From assembly GCF_023635005.1 (NCBI RefSeq), contig NZ_JAMLJM010000004.1, positions 175,973-239,972 on the forward strand: a DNA stretch of 64,000 nucleotides, given 5' to 3'. A program made the position numbers and the translations under genes. The first letter of the stretch is position 1. Every line of letters begins with the position of its first letter. Source of the stretch: Flavobacterium luminosum (GTDB lineage: Bacteria; Bacteroidota; Bacteroidia; Flavobacteriales; Flavobacteriaceae). Under the pieces are notes generated by a model, which saw only the letters and a program-made list of their open reading frames with translations, did not search any database and was not told the origin of the DNA. Shown here piece by piece: positions 43,731-53,293 of the stretch.

Positions 43731-44495
43731 CTATCTCGGAATAAAAATAAAATTATTAATGTATTTATTAAAATCATTCAAATACTCGTCTTTTTGAAAT
43801 TCAGCCATTTGCGATACTTCAAAAGGTTTTAAATATAACGTCTTTCTATCGAAGTAAAATACATCATAACCAAATCCGGTAATAAAATCAAAAATTTCAT
43901 GGATTGGATAGTTCGCATGACGCAATTCAATTTCGATGATAAAAATAGGTTTAAGGGTTTTTAAAATCTGTTCACAACCTTTAATTGAATCGAATTCATG
44001 CCCCTCGACATCAATTTTAACCAAATCGATTTTAGTGATGTTTTCTTGTTTTGCCCAATCATCTAACGTAATGGTTCTAATTTCTATCTTCTCTACCCCT
44101 TCACCCATCTCTTCTAATGACGCTCTGGTGTCTTGCAATCCGTTCCCTTTTTTAGGAATGTGCAACACGGAAGTTCCAGTATTGGAAGAAACAGCCAAAG
44201 GAAACAATTTTACTTTTGGAAAAAGCGGTTTAATATAATCTACCAAACTTTGGTTGGGTTCAAATCCGAAAATTGCTCCGTTCTGAATTACTTTTTCAGC
44301 CTGATACAAATAAATCCCTTTATTGGTTCCTATATCTACAAAAACCGAATCGTCTTTAAGAACCTGATGAATATACAAAAGCTCAGGTTCGCATTTGTAA
44401 TTCCCGGTCGTCAAAGAACCTAAAGTTTTATAATATCTTTTTTTGTACAAGGCTGGCCAATAGCGGTATGCCCATCGGATTAAGATGTTTAACAT
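43731..44495 (-). CDS. FkbM-family methyltransferase
   Basis: A 254-residue SAM-dependent O-methyltransferase. Motif I is VFVDIGTNKG, the second acidic position is in FGFEPN and the FkbM signature is IDLVKIDVEGHE. FkbM proteins near glycosyltransferases usually methylate sugars of surface polysaccharide. The ATG overlaps the stop of the upstream glycosyltransferase as TAATG, so the two are coupled. Confidence 0.9.
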   Translation of the reverse strand: MLNILIRWAYRYWPALYKKRYYKTLGSLTTGNYKCEPELLYIHQVLKDDSVFVDIGTNKGIYLYQAEKVIQNGAIFGFEPNQSLVDYIKPLFPKVKLFPLAVSSNTGTSVLHIPKKGNGLQDTRASLEEMGEGVEKIEIRTITLDDWAKQENITKIDLVKIDVEGHEFDSIKGCEQILKTLKPIFIIEIELRHANYPIHEIFDFITGFGYDVFYFDRKTLYLKPFEVSQMAEFQKDEYLNDFNKYINNFIFIPR

Positions 44496-45616
44496 TATAT
44501 TTCGGTTAGTTTAATCAATTGTGTTTCTACTCTTTTTTTTACTTTTTCAAAAGCATATTTTTCTACGAAAGGCTCTAGTTTTCGGTATTCCGATTCTAAA
44601 TGCTCAAAGGTAAGTGTGTTTAAGATGGTACGTAACGAATCGCCATTTTCATAATACCAATTGTGCCAATCCATTTTGGGATAAGTAGTCGGAAACAAGC
44701 CAATCTTACCATTATAAATACAATCGCCTTCACTTCCGCTTACTTTGGTCTTTCCATAAACTTCATCAACCCAATAAAATGAGGTCTCTTTTTTTACAGG
44801 ACATAATAACAAATGAGCTTCGGCAATGCGACCACTGTATTCTTCCCACGGAATAAATCGGTCAAAATAGGAAAGTGTTATATTTTGATGACAATTTTCC
44901 TTTAAAAATTCGAGTTGCTTCGAAATTTTATGGTTTTCAGGTTTTCCTAAAAAAGTAAAATGAAGTTTTTCTTGCGGTTGTAATTGTGGTAAAAGGTCAA
45001 AAAGCAAGTTGATATCTTTTCGCTTGTTCGATACATTTCCAGGGATCACAATTTGGATAGTATTGGAAGTGTTAAAGCTAAAATGATGACAATAATTCAA
45101 CTGAATGACTTGTGTTTTTCCTGACAAAGAACTTTTCCCTTTGATTTCCTCTAATAAAGAATGCGATAAGACGCCTAATTGTTTTGCTCCTAAAATTATT
45201 TTTCTGCGGGAAGCGACTTTCTCTTTGATATACAATTTTAAAAAATAAGTGAATCGCTGTTTCTCTTCTAAAACATTCTTCCAACTTATCGTTTCAAAAA
45301 AAAGACTGAAATTTAAGTTGTGGATCAAACATAAAACAGGTTTATCTTGCAATAAGCGTTGGTACTGTTCAAAATTACGATGCATGGTATTCACCACTAC
45401 AGCATCAAAACCTGAAAAATCTACCCCATCTACAAAAGGAATCTCCGAAATTTTATATTGGGGTATGCTAGTTAGTTTATCATTCACCTTCTTACTCACA
45501 AAAAAATGATACTCGACAAACGTCATATCTTTTAACAACAAATACCACTGTTCCAGTAACGCCGAATGCGTTTCCATTTCGATAAAGGCAATTTGTTTCT
45601 TTTTCAAAGCAATCAT
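44495..45616 (-). CDS. Glycosyltransferase-like protein (GT-B type)
   Basis: A 373-residue protein. The C-terminal half shows a GT-B pattern: IQIVIPGNVSNKRKDI, LHFTFLGKPE, then DRFIPWEEYSGRIAEAHLLLCPV and KVSGSEGD. I do not see the classical GT4 EX7E motif, so the family is uncertain. The ATG at 45616 is chosen: the longer frame to 45667 would overlap the divergent gene and its promoter. A minus-strand TATTTTTG (45630-45637) lies 13 nt upstream. Confidence 0.7.
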   Translation of the reverse strand: MIALKKKQIAFIEMETHSALLEQWYLLLKDMTFVEYHFFVSKKVNDKLTSIPQYKISEIPFVDGVDFSGFDAVVVNTMHRNFEQYQRLLQDKPVLCLIHNLNFSLFFETISWKNVLEEKQRFTYFLKLYIKEKVASRRKIILGAKQLGVLSHSLLEEIKGKSSLSGKTQVIQLNYCHHFSFNTSNTIQIVIPGNVSNKRKDINLLFDLLPQLQPQEKLHFTFLGKPENHKISKQLEFLKENCHQNITLSYFDRFIPWEEYSGRIAEAHLLLCPVKKETSFYWVDEVYGKTKVSGSEGDCIYNGKIGLFPTTYPKMDWHNWYYENGDSLRTILNTLTFEHLESEYRKLEPFVEKYAFEKVKKRVETQLIKLTEI

Positions 45617-45629
45617 TTTTCTAATCCCA

Positions 45630-45637
45630 CAAAAATA
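45630..45637 (-). promoter_or_regulatory. -7 element (TATTTTTG) of the glycan unit
   Basis: Exact TAnnTTTG match on the minus strand, 13 nt before the ATG at 45616 and 30 nt from the divergent GT2 gene. Confidence 0.6.
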
Positions 45638-45666
45638 AAGATATTTGTATATACTTACTCGAAACA

Positions 45667-46518
45667 ATGAACTATTATATTGTCATTCCTGCACATAACG
45701 AAGAAAAATTCATCGGTCTCACGTTAGAATCCCTTGCCAATCAAACGGTATTACCCAAAAAAGCGGTAATTGTTAACGACAATTCTACTGACAAAACGGC
45801 TCAGATTGTGACTGATTTTGCCAAAGAACATCCTTGGATTTCTTTAGTAGAAAAAAAATCCGATGCCATTCATTTACCGGGAAGCAAAGTGATTCAGGCA
45901 TTTCAGGCCGGATTAGCTACTTTGGATGACGAATATGATATCATGGTGAAAGGGGATTCTGATTTAATTTTTCCAGCCAATTATTTTGAAACGATTATTG
46001 CTCATTTTCAAAGTGACGAAAAAATTGGAATGGCTGGCGGATTTGCCTACATCGAAAAAAACGGAGAATGGATTCTTGAAAACCTAACCGACAAAGACCA
46101 TATCAGAGGAGCATTTAAAGCCTACCGAAAAGCTTGTTTTCAACAAATAGGTGGACTTAAACCGGCTATGGGCTGGGACACCGTTGACGAATTGCTTTCT
46201 AAATTTTATGGTTGGAAAGTGATTACCGATGCCTCTCTGCAAGTAAAACATTTGAAACCTACGGGAGCCAATTACAATAAAGCTTCCCGATACAAACAAG
46301 GCGAAGCTTTTTACACCCTGGGCTACGGTTTTTTTATCACTGCCATTGCGTCTCTAAAACTGGCTATGCGAAAAGGTAAACCACTATTGTTTATAGACTA
46401 CATTCGAGGTTTTTGGAAAGCCAAAGCCGAAAAGAAAACCATGTTAGTCACACCGGAGCAAGCCAAATTTGTGAAAGCCTACCGATGGAAAAAAATGAAG
46501 GCAAAGATTTTCAGTTAA
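45667..46518 (+). CDS. Family 2 glycosyltransferase
   Basis: A 283-residue GT-A enzyme. The nucleotide-sugar site is VIPAHNEE with VNDNSTD, the DxD-like motif is MVKGDSD and the acceptor side is GWDTVDE. The C-terminus carries a short hydrophobic/basic segment but no clear membrane anchor. It is divergent from the three-gene glycan unit and likely part of the same surface-glycan pathway. Confidence 0.9.
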   Translation: MNYYIVIPAHNEEKFIGLTLESLANQTVLPKKAVIVNDNSTDKTAQIVTDFAKEHPWISLVEKKSDAIHLPGSKVIQAFQAGLATLDDEYDIMVKGDSDLIFPANYFETIIAHFQSDEKIGMAGGFAYIEKNGEWILENLTDKDHIRGAFKAYRKACFQQIGGLKPAMGWDTVDELLSKFYGWKVITDASLQVKHLKPTGANYNKASRYKQGEAFYTLGYGFFITAIASLKLAMRKGKPLLFIDYIRGFWKAKAEKKTMLVTPEQAKFVKAYRWKKMKAKIFS

Positions 46519-46642
46519 TTATACGATAGCCAAGCACCATCTTATTTTTGTCAATATTTTATGTTATTTTTACCAAATATTTATTCACTATTGGCATTTA
46601 AACCCAATTCTAACGAACAAAAGCAGCAAAACTGAAAAGTAA

Positions 46643-47392
46643 ATGATGTTAATTCGATATACCTCGCAAATAGGAAGATATTTTTTAATGTTGCAAGAGA
46701 TCTTCAAAAAACCAACCAAATGGTCGGTGATGAGAACGCTTATCTTCAAAGAAATTGACGACCTAATTATTGATTCCTTAGGGATTGTATGTTTCATTTC
46801 CTTCTTTGTGGGAGGGGTTGTATCTATACAAACAGCGTTAAATTTAACCAATCCGTTAATCCCTAAATATTTAATTGGATTTGCCACCAGACAATCGGTA
46901 ATTTTAGAGTTTGCCCCTACCTTTATTTCCATCATTATGGCCGGTAAAATGGGATCTTTCATTACTTCTAGTATTGGAACCATGAGAGTAACAGAACAAA
47001 TTGATGCGTTGGAAGTAATGGGAGTTAATTCTCTAAACTATTTGGTATTTCCTAAATTAGTGGCTCTCTTATTGTATCCTTTTGTGATAGGAATTAGTAT
47101 GTTTTTAGGTATTTTAGGCGGATGGATTGCGGCCGTTTATGGAGGATTTGCTTCACCAAGCGAATTCATGACGGGAATACAAACCGAATTCATTCCGTTT
47201 CACGTAACCTATGCTTTCATAAAAACTTTTGTTTTTGCCATTATCCTCGCTACCATCCCATCTTTTCACGGATACTACATGAAAGGTGGAGCTTTGGAAG
47301 TAGGAAAAGCCAGCACAGTTTCTTTCGTTTGGACATCGGTAGTGATAATTTTAGTGAATTATATCTTAACACAACTCCTTTTAGCTAAATAA
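46643..47392 (+). CDS. MlaE-family ABC transporter permease
   Basis: A 249-residue permease with the MlaE core: an N-terminal amphipathic helix, then about five membrane helices. Motifs include FVGGVVSIQTALNL, EFAPTFISIIMAGKMGSFITSSIGTMRVTEQIDALEVMG-type (the conserved EQI-DALE) and SPSEFMTG. It transfers phospholipids between the inner membrane and periplasm with an MCE protein. The ATPase follows 2 nt later. No MCE-domain gene is in the window, so the substrate-binding part is encoded elsewhere. Confidence 0.92.
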   Translation: MMLIRYTSQIGRYFLMLQEIFKKPTKWSVMRTLIFKEIDDLIIDSLGIVCFISFFVGGVVSIQTALNLTNPLIPKYLIGFATRQSVILEFAPTFISIIMAGKMGSFITSSIGTMRVTEQIDALEVMGVNSLNYLVFPKLVALLLYPFVIGISMFLGILGGWIAAVYGGFASPSEFMTGIQTEFIPFHVTYAFIKTFVFAIILATIPSFHGYYMKGGALEVGKASTVSFVWTSVVIILVNYILTQLLLAK

Positions 47393-47394
47393 GT

Positions 47395-48162
47395 ATGATA
47401 GAAGTAAAAGACATCAAAAAATCGTTTGGCGACCAAATGGTATTAAAAGGAATTTCGACTACTTTAGATGCTGGAAAAACCAATCTGATCATAGGACAAT
47501 CCGGTTCTGGAAAAACCGTTTTTTTAAAATCATTACTAGGAATCCATCAGGTAGATAGTGGTACCATTTCTTTTGACGGCAGAATTTATTCGGATATGTC
47601 CGACGATGAACGCCGCGAACTACGAACAGAAATAGGGATGGTTTTTCAAGGAAGTGCCTTGTTCGACTCCATGACCGTTGAAGAGAATATTGGATTCCCT
47701 TTGAAGATGTTTACCAACAAAACCAAAAAAGAGATTAAAGAACGTGTCGATTTTGTGATCGATAGAGTTCATCTGGTTAATGCACATACGAAAAAACCTT
47801 CTGAAATCTCAGGAGGTATGCAAAAAAGGGTTGCCATTGCTAGAGCTATTGTAAACAACCCTAGATATTTGTTTTGTGATGAACCCAACTCGGGACTGGA
47901 TCCTAAAACGGCGATTGTAATTGATAATTTGATTCAGGAAATTACTAAAGAATACAACATTACCACTGTGATTAATACACACGATATGAACTCTGTAATG
48001 GAAATTGGTGATAAAATCGTATTCCTTAAAAATGGATTAAAAGCTTGGGAAGGTGATAAAACACAAATCTTTAAAACCGACAATGAAGCCGTAACGGATT
48101 TTGTATATTCTTCGGAATTATTTAAAAAAGTCAGAGAAGCGGTTCTAAAAGAAGGATTATAA
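47395..48162 (+). CDS. MlaF-type ABC transporter ATP-binding protein
   Basis: A 255-residue ATPase. Walker A is GQSGSGKT (34-41), the Q-loop is GMVFQGSALFDSMTV (typical of MlaF), the signature is ISGGMQKR, Walker B is YLFCDEPNSGLDP and the H-loop is INTHDM. It pairs with the permease just upstream. The strong terminator after it also serves the convergent manC gene. Confidence 0.93.
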   Translation: MIEVKDIKKSFGDQMVLKGISTTLDAGKTNLIIGQSGSGKTVFLKSLLGIHQVDSGTISFDGRIYSDMSDDERRELRTEIGMVFQGSALFDSMTVEENIGFPLKMFTNKTKKEIKERVDFVIDRVHLVNAHTKKPSEISGGMQKRVAIARAIVNNPRYLFCDEPNSGLDPKTAIVIDNLIQEITKEYNITTVINTHDMNSVMEIGDKIVFLKNGLKAWEGDKTQIFKTDNEAVTDFVYSSELFKKVREAVLKEGL

Positions 48163-48203
48163 AAAAAGAGGCTATTTCGAAAGTGAAATAGCCTCTTTTT
48201 TTT
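48161..48203. terminator. Bidirectional terminator between the Mla-type genes and manC
   Basis: Long stem AAAAAAAGAGGCTATTTC/GAAATAGCCTCTTTTTTT, six-nt loop, A and T tracts on both sides. Confidence 0.92.
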
Positions 48204-49264
48204 TATTGCTCTTTTAACTTAGCCACTACAGCTTTTATATCTTGTTCTTTATTCTTAGGATAAATCAAAAGTACATCTTCTTTATCAACTACAATATAAT
48301 CTGTTAAACCATCAATAACCACGAGTTTTTTTCCTTCAGTACGAATGATATTATTCGAAGCGTTTTCTAAAAATACCGAAGCATTCACTACTGCATTATA
48401 TTGCTCATCTTTAGGCAATTTGTCGTACAAAGATCCCCAAGTCCCTAGATCATTCCAATCGAAAGTCGCGGGCAATACGTATACATTTTGTGCTTTTTCT
48501 AGTATAGCATAGTCTACCGAAATATTCTGAGCCAACGGATAATTATCTTTGATAAAAGCGGTTTCTTTTTCTGTATTGAAAAACTCATACCCATTCATAA
48601 AATGAGCAAACATTGTGGGTTGAAACTCTTCGAAGGCTTTAAGTACCGATGAAACACTCCACACAAAAATACCTGCATTCCACAAAAAGTTTCTACTCTG
48701 AATAAACTTACGCGCCGTGGCATAATCTGGTTTTTCACGGAATTGCTTCACTTTTTTAACCGGACGAGTGTCTAACTTATCAAATTCGATATATCCATAA
48801 CCCGTATTCGGAAAAGTAGGTAAAATCCCTAAAGTCATTAATTTTTCATCATGCTCACAGAAATTGAAGGACTGCTGCAAATTGGCACAAAACTGAATTT
48901 CATCCTCAATCCAATGGTCTGATGGAGCTACCACCACGACAGCATTCGGATTCAACTTTTTAATTTTTAACGAAGCATACAAAATACAAGGTGCTGTATT
49001 TCGCATGGCTGGTTCTAGAACTATCTGTTCTTGCTTTACCATCGGTAATTGTTCTAACACAATGTCGTTGTAAACTTCATTGGTTAAAATTAAAATATTT
49101 TCCTGTGGGATTATCTGAGATAAACGAGTGAATGTTTTCTGAATTAAAGTCTCCCCAGTTCCAAGCATATCGTGAAACTGTTTCGGAAATTCAGAGGTAC
49201 TAACTGGCCAAAAGCGTGAACCTACTCCACCGGCCATTATTATTGCGTAATAATTTTTATTCAT
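48203..49264 (-). CDS. manC: Mannose-1-phosphate guanylyltransferase
   Basis: A 353-residue nucleotidyltransferase making GDP-mannose for surface glycans. The activation loop is IIMAGGVGSRFWPVS, followed by FPKQF. Further motifs are VVVAPSDHWI, NTGYGYIEF and WNAGIFVW. It lacks the phosphomannose-isomerase domain of long bifunctional forms. The ATG at 49264 is chosen; the frame to 49288 starts with a non-ATG codon upstream of the conserved start. A TATCTTTG lies 37 nt upstream. Confidence 0.93.
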   Translation of the reverse strand: MNKNYYAIIMAGGVGSRFWPVSTSEFPKQFHDMLGTGETLIQKTFTRLSQIIPQENILILTNEVYNDIVLEQLPMVKQEQIVLEPAMRNTAPCILYASLKIKKLNPNAVVVVAPSDHWIEDEIQFCANLQQSFNFCEHDEKLMTLGILPTFPNTGYGYIEFDKLDTRPVKKVKQFREKPDYATARKFIQSRNFLWNAGIFVWSVSSVLKAFEEFQPTMFAHFMNGYEFFNTEKETAFIKDNYPLAQNISVDYAILEKAQNVYVLPATFDWNDLGTWGSLYDKLPKDEQYNAVVNASVFLENASNNIIRTEGKKLVVIDGLTDYIVVDKEDVLLIYPKNKEQDIKAVVAKLKEQ

Positions 49265-49301
49265 AATATTTGAGTCACAAAGTAACAAGCCCGCTAAGTT
49301 A

Positions 49302-49309
49302 CAAAGATA
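49302..49309 (-). promoter_or_regulatory. -7 element (TATCTTTG) of manC
   Basis: Exact TAnnTTTG match on the minus strand. The leader contains the near-repeats GTAACTTAG and GTTACTTTGTGAC. Confidence 0.6.
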
Positions 49310-49313
49310 AATT

Positions 49314-49910
49314 TTAACTCAGCAACTCAACTTCTGCATTTGGATTAAACAAATAAACTTTTCCGGTTGCCAATTCCAAACATTCAATACGCTTGGTACG
49401 CAAGGCTATTTTTTTAAAAATTTTCCCGTTGTGAATTCTAAAGGTACTACCATAAGGAATTTCAAAAACATAATTTTTATCGTTTTCCGGATCAAATTGT
49501 TTCAAAGCCAAAGCCAAAGTAGCATCGGTATCACTACTCGCTTTAGGATTTCTGAAATGTCTTGCCACTAAAGACAATAACTGATGTGGAAAAATTTCAG
49601 GTCTGATAAAAGGAACCATTAAACGTTGAAAAGTGAGCTTCCACTCCTCCCCATGTGGTTTTATATGCCTTCCATATTTTTCAAAGGCTACCAAATGTGC
49701 AATTTCATGAACGAGTGTAATTAAAAAACGATATTTATTTTGCGAATAATTCACCGTAATAATATGTGCTCCGCTACCATCTCTTCGATAATCGCCGTGA
49801 CGCGTTACTCGTTCATTGACAATTTTCAGATGCACGTGATTCGATTTTATCAATTCGAAACACAGTGAAACCGAATGCTCTGGAAGGTATTTGTATAGTA
49901 CGTCGCTCAT
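49314..49910 (-). CDS. SprT-like zinc metalloprotease-fold protein
   Basis: A 198-residue protein. The metal site is LVHEIAHLVAFEKYG (His68, Glu69, His72), with a third His in IKPHGEEW (His86), as in SprT/Spartan domains. The C-terminus (FEIPYGSTFRIHNGKIFKKIALRTKR) looks like a small beta domain without the zinc ribbon found in E. coli SprT. Function in bacteria is not established. Gene order with SDR and M28 upstream on the same strand suggests loose co-transcription. Confidence 0.85.
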   Translation of the reverse strand: MSDVLYKYLPEHSVSLCFELIKSNHVHLKIVNERVTRHGDYRRDGSGAHIITVNYSQNKYRFLITLVHEIAHLVAFEKYGRHIKPHGEEWKLTFQRLMVPFIRPEIFPHQLLSLVARHFRNPKASSDTDATLALALKQFDPENDKNYVFEIPYGSTFRIHNGKIFKKIALRTKRIECLELATGKVYLFNPNAEVELLS

Positions 49911-49945
49911 AATTGCCGTTTACTCGTATTGGATCCTCTACCCAA

Positions 49946-50629
49946 TTATGGGGTAGTTGAACTTACCTGTAACACTTTCCCGTTATAGTATTTGTTTCCA
50001 GTCAATGCGAAATTGAAAATATAGTCTGCCATTTCTTTTGCCGAAATAGGCGCTTGATAGCCAGGAAAAGCTTCCTGTAACATTTCTGTTTGAACCGCAC
50101 CTAAGGCTAATACATTGAATGCAACACCTTTTTCTTTATATTCTTCGGCCAATAATTCTGATAAAGTAATTACGGCTCCTTTACTAGAACTGTAAGCCGC
50201 TAATCCCGCAAATTTCATACTTCCTTGGATTCCTCCCATAGAACTTACCGTAACAACATGGCTGCCCTTTTGTAAATAAGGAATACAGCATCTGGTCAGA
50301 TTTGCGACTGCAAAAACATTCACTTTATAAATATCTTCAAATTCCTTTGCTGATATTTGATCAAAAGGTTTCAACAGTAAAACACCCGCATTATGAATCA
50401 AAACATCTACTTTTTTCCAAGTATGCTCAATAAATTGAGTTACCTTCTCTAAATCTTCCTCGATACTAAGGTCGATTGAAAGACATGATATATTTGAATG
50501 TCCTAGTAAAGCTTGTGGTGTTTTTCTGGATATGGCCAGAACCTTATGTCCGGCGTTGGCAAACTGCAAAGCCAATTCAAAACCAATACCACGTGAAGTT
50601 CCAGTAATAATAATATGTTTAGTTTCCAT
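49946..50629 (-). CDS. Short-chain dehydrogenase/reductase
   Basis: A 227-residue classical-type SDR. The cofactor motif is TGTSRGIGF (9-17), then IHNAGV, the catalytic Ser is in VTVSSMGG, and Tyr146/Lys150 are in YSSSKGA. Substrate unknown. Its start overlaps the end of the M28 peptidase gene by 11 bp, so the two are coupled. Confidence 0.9.
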   Translation of the reverse strand: METKHIIITGTSRGIGFELALQFANAGHKVLAISRKTPQALLGHSNISCLSIDLSIEEDLEKVTQFIEHTWKKVDVLIHNAGVLLLKPFDQISAKEFEDIYKVNVFAVANLTRCCIPYLQKGSHVVTVSSMGGIQGSMKFAGLAAYSSSKGAVITLSELLAEEYKEKGVAFNVLALGAVQTEMLQEAFPGYQAPISAKEMADYIFNFALTGNKYYNGKVLQVSSTTP

Positions 50630-51602
50630 CTAATTGAATTTCTTTTTCTGGGGCATTAATCATTTTTTCTAAAACGGGAATAGAAGTATTAATAACTTTT
50701 TGCATGTGTTTTACATCCATTTTATCCCATTCGTCGTCGGCATGATGATAAAATTCATAATTTTCAAAATCGAAAGTTGAAATAGTATGTGCCGGTATAT
50801 TGTATTCCTGATAAAAAGGATAATTATCTGAGGCTTTGAATAACTGATAACGTGTTTCGGCAGGCAAATAACCAACCCATTTTTCGCCAGCATATTCGTT
50901 CATTTTTTTAGCCATATTAGATTTGGTAATTCCTGTCATATAGACCAACATGTCTTTACCTTGCATAGGCACTCCAATCATTTCAAAATTAAACATAAAA
51001 TAAACATTAACTCCTGCTTTTTTCATGTTTTGAGCCAAGTGTCTAGAACCTAGTAAACCTTTTTCCTCTGCCGTAAATAATGCTAAAATTACCGATCTTT
51101 TATTCGTCTTTGCTTTTCCAAAATATTTCACAAGTTCTGTGACTGCGGTTGTGCCCACAGCATTATCATTTGCTCCATTAGCAATAATATCACCATTAAT
51201 ATCACTTGCTTTTCCAATGTGATCATAATGAGCACCAATTACAACGTATTCATTTTTTAACTTCGGGTCGTTACCTTCTATAACCCCAACGATATTATAC
51301 GCCGGTATATCGTAATTGGATAATTTATCACGATATGTCTCATAATAAGGTTTTACGTTGTGCTCTTTGAAAATCTGTTCCAAATAAACCATCACGTTTT
51401 CCATTTCTGGTGTTCCGGGCTCTCTTCCTTTGGTTTCATCAGACGTCAGAAAAAACAATGTCTTTGTAATACTTTCCTCCGATGACAACGAGTTTGAGCG
51501 GGTATCTAGTTTAGGAGAAGACACCGCACTATCCTGCGCCGACAGATGGGTACCAAAAACTATTGCAAAAACAAAAAGAGTAATTCTTATAATACGTTTC
51601 AT
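50619..51602 (-). CDS. M28-family aminopeptidase, exported
   Basis: A 327-residue protein with a signal peptide (residues 1-22, ending SAQ). The two-zinc M28 site is formed by GAHYDHIG (His125, Asp127), NGANDNAVG (Asp146), the AEEKGLLGS catalytic Glu pair (179-180) and a C-terminal His in FYHHADDEWD. It cleaves N-terminal residues from peptides in the periplasm or outside. It is the first gene of the M28-SDR-SprT run. Confidence 0.92.
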   Translation of the reverse strand: MKRIIRITLFVFAIVFGTHLSAQDSAVSSPKLDTRSNSLSSEESITKTLFFLTSDETKGREPGTPEMENVMVYLEQIFKEHNVKPYYETYRDKLSNYDIPAYNIVGVIEGNDPKLKNEYVVIGAHYDHIGKASDINGDIIANGANDNAVGTTAVTELVKYFGKAKTNKRSVILALFTAEEKGLLGSRHLAQNMKKAGVNVYFMFNFEMIGVPMQGKDMLVYMTGITKSNMAKKMNEYAGEKWVGYLPAETRYQLFKASDNYPFYQEYNIPAHTISTFDFENYEFYHHADDEWDKMDVKHMQKVINTSIPVLEKMINAPEKEIQLDGN

Positions 51603-51623
51603 AAAGCTATTTTATGTAAAAAT

Positions 51624-51650
51624 AAAAAATCCCATCTAAAAGATGGGATT
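51624..51650 (-). terminator. Terminator of the pdhA-aceF operon
   Basis: Stem AATCCCATCT/AGATGGGATT with a 3-nt loop, followed on the minus strand by six T. Confidence 0.88.
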
Positions 51651-51671
51651 CTGTTATATGAAATTTAACTA

Positions 51672-53288
51672 TTATGCTAACATTGTCACAGGATTCTCCA
51701 TAAACGCTTTAAACGTCTGCAAGAATTGCGCTCCTGTTGCACCATCAACAGTTCTGTGATCGCAAGCTAAAGTCACCGTCATGGTATTTCCAACGACGAT
51801 CTGACCATTTTTAACCACTGGCTTTTCAATAATTGCTCCTACCGATAAGATGGCAGAATTAGGTTGATTAATAATAGAAGTAAATGACTGGATACCAAAC
51901 ATTCCTAAGTTAGAAATAGTAAATGTACTACCTTCCATTTCTGCTGGTTGGATTTTTTTAGCTTTTGCTCTACCTGCCATATCTTTTACAGAAGTACCAA
52001 TTTGAGTCAAACTCATCTGATCTGTAAATTTCAATACTGGAACAACCAAACCATCTTCTACAGCTACTGCTACACCAATATTAACATGGTGATTAATTAC
52101 AGTTGCTTCGTCTTTCCATTGCGAATTCACCTGAGGGTGTTTTTTAAGAGCCATAGCAGACGCTTTAATCACCATATCGTTAAACGAAACTTTTGTTTCT
52201 GGTAAACCGTTGATCATGTTACGCGATGCAATGGCATTATCCATATCCAACTCGATCGTTAAATAATAGTGTGGTGCAGTAAATTTCGACTCAGCCAAAC
52301 GTTTAGCAATTACTTTTCGCATTTGAGAGTTCTTCACTTCTTCTTGGAATACTTCACCTGCAGGAACAAATGGTTTAACCGCTGCAACAGTAGACGTAGC
52401 TTGCGCCACTGCTTGTGCTGCTGAAGTTGTAGCTACCGCTGGTGTAAAGTTTTCTACATCGGCTTTAGTGATTCTTCCGTTTTCACCAGATCCTTTTACC
52501 TGAGATAGATTGATTCCTTTTTCTTGTGCTATTTTTTTAGCCAAAGGCGAAGCAAAAATTCTTCCTTGTGCATCAGAAATTGGAGTCGAAACTGTATTTG
52601 TTGTTACCGAAGGTTTACTTTCTTCTTTAGGGGCTTCAACTACTGAATCGCCACCTGCTTTAAAACCAGCCACAATAGCCGACACGTCAGTACCTGCAGG
52701 CCCTAATATTGCCAAAATACTATCTACTGGAGCAGAACCTCCTTCTTCAACACCAATATATAATAAGGTACCCGAATTGAAAGATTCGAATTCCATTGTT
52801 GCTTTGTCAGTTTCGATTTCCGCTAAGATATCACCTTCTTTTACAGCATCTCCAACTTTTTTAAGCCAAGTAGCTACTGTACCGGTAGTCATTGTATCAC
52901 TTAAACGCGGCATCGTTACTACTTTAACCCCTGCCGGTAATGACGAAGTTGTTTGAGGAGCAGACACTGCTTTTTCCTCTACAACAGGAGTTGCTTCTGC
53001 TGCTACTTTTGGAGTAGTTCCAGAATTTAGTAAAGCTGAAATATCTTCACCTTCATTACCAATAATTGCTAGTAATGAGTCTACCGGTGCCGATTGTCCT
53101 GCTTCAATACCAATATATAATAGAGTTCCTGCATTGAAAGACTCGAATTCCATCGTTGCCTTGTCGGTTTCAATTTCTGCAAGAATATCACCTTCTTTAA
53201 CTTTATCACCCACTTTTTTAAGCCATGTTGCTACGGTTCCTTCCGTCATAGTATCGCTCAAACGTGGCATTGTTATAACTGTTGCCAT
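51672..53288 (-). CDS. aceF: Pyruvate dehydrogenase E2 (dihydrolipoamide acetyltransferase)
   Basis: A 538-residue E2 with two lipoyl domains, each with the ETDKATMEFESF motif (lipoyl Lys43 and Lys162). The E1/E3-binding domain is at about 240-280 (FASPLAKKIAQEKGI). The catalytic domain ends with DHRTVDG (His near 511). It forms the core that moves acetyl groups to CoA. It starts 5 nt after pdhA. The lipoyl domains are nearly the same at DNA level, which suggests a fairly recent internal duplication or gene conversion. Confidence 0.95.
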   Translation of the reverse strand: MATVITMPRLSDTMTEGTVATWLKKVGDKVKEGDILAEIETDKATMEFESFNAGTLLYIGIEAGQSAPVDSLLAIIGNEGEDISALLNSGTTPKVAAEATPVVEEKAVSAPQTTSSLPAGVKVVTMPRLSDTMTTGTVATWLKKVGDAVKEGDILAEIETDKATMEFESFNSGTLLYIGVEEGGSAPVDSILAILGPAGTDVSAIVAGFKAGGDSVVEAPKEESKPSVTTNTVSTPISDAQGRIFASPLAKKIAQEKGINLSQVKGSGENGRITKADVENFTPAVATTSAAQAVAQATSTVAAVKPFVPAGEVFQEEVKNSQMRKVIAKRLAESKFTAPHYYLTIELDMDNAIASRNMINGLPETKVSFNDMVIKASAMALKKHPQVNSQWKDEATVINHHVNIGVAVAVEDGLVVPVLKFTDQMSLTQIGTSVKDMAGRAKAKKIQPAEMEGSTFTISNLGMFGIQSFTSIINQPNSAILSVGAIIEKPVVKNGQIVVGNTMTVTLACDHRTVDGATGAQFLQTFKAFMENPVTMLA

Positions 53289-53293
53289 ACTGA

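Noticed and set aside
51672..53288. Internal DNA repeat in aceF as a mobile or regulatory repeat
   Set aside because: It corresponds to the two tandem lipoyl domains, a normal feature of E2 proteins.
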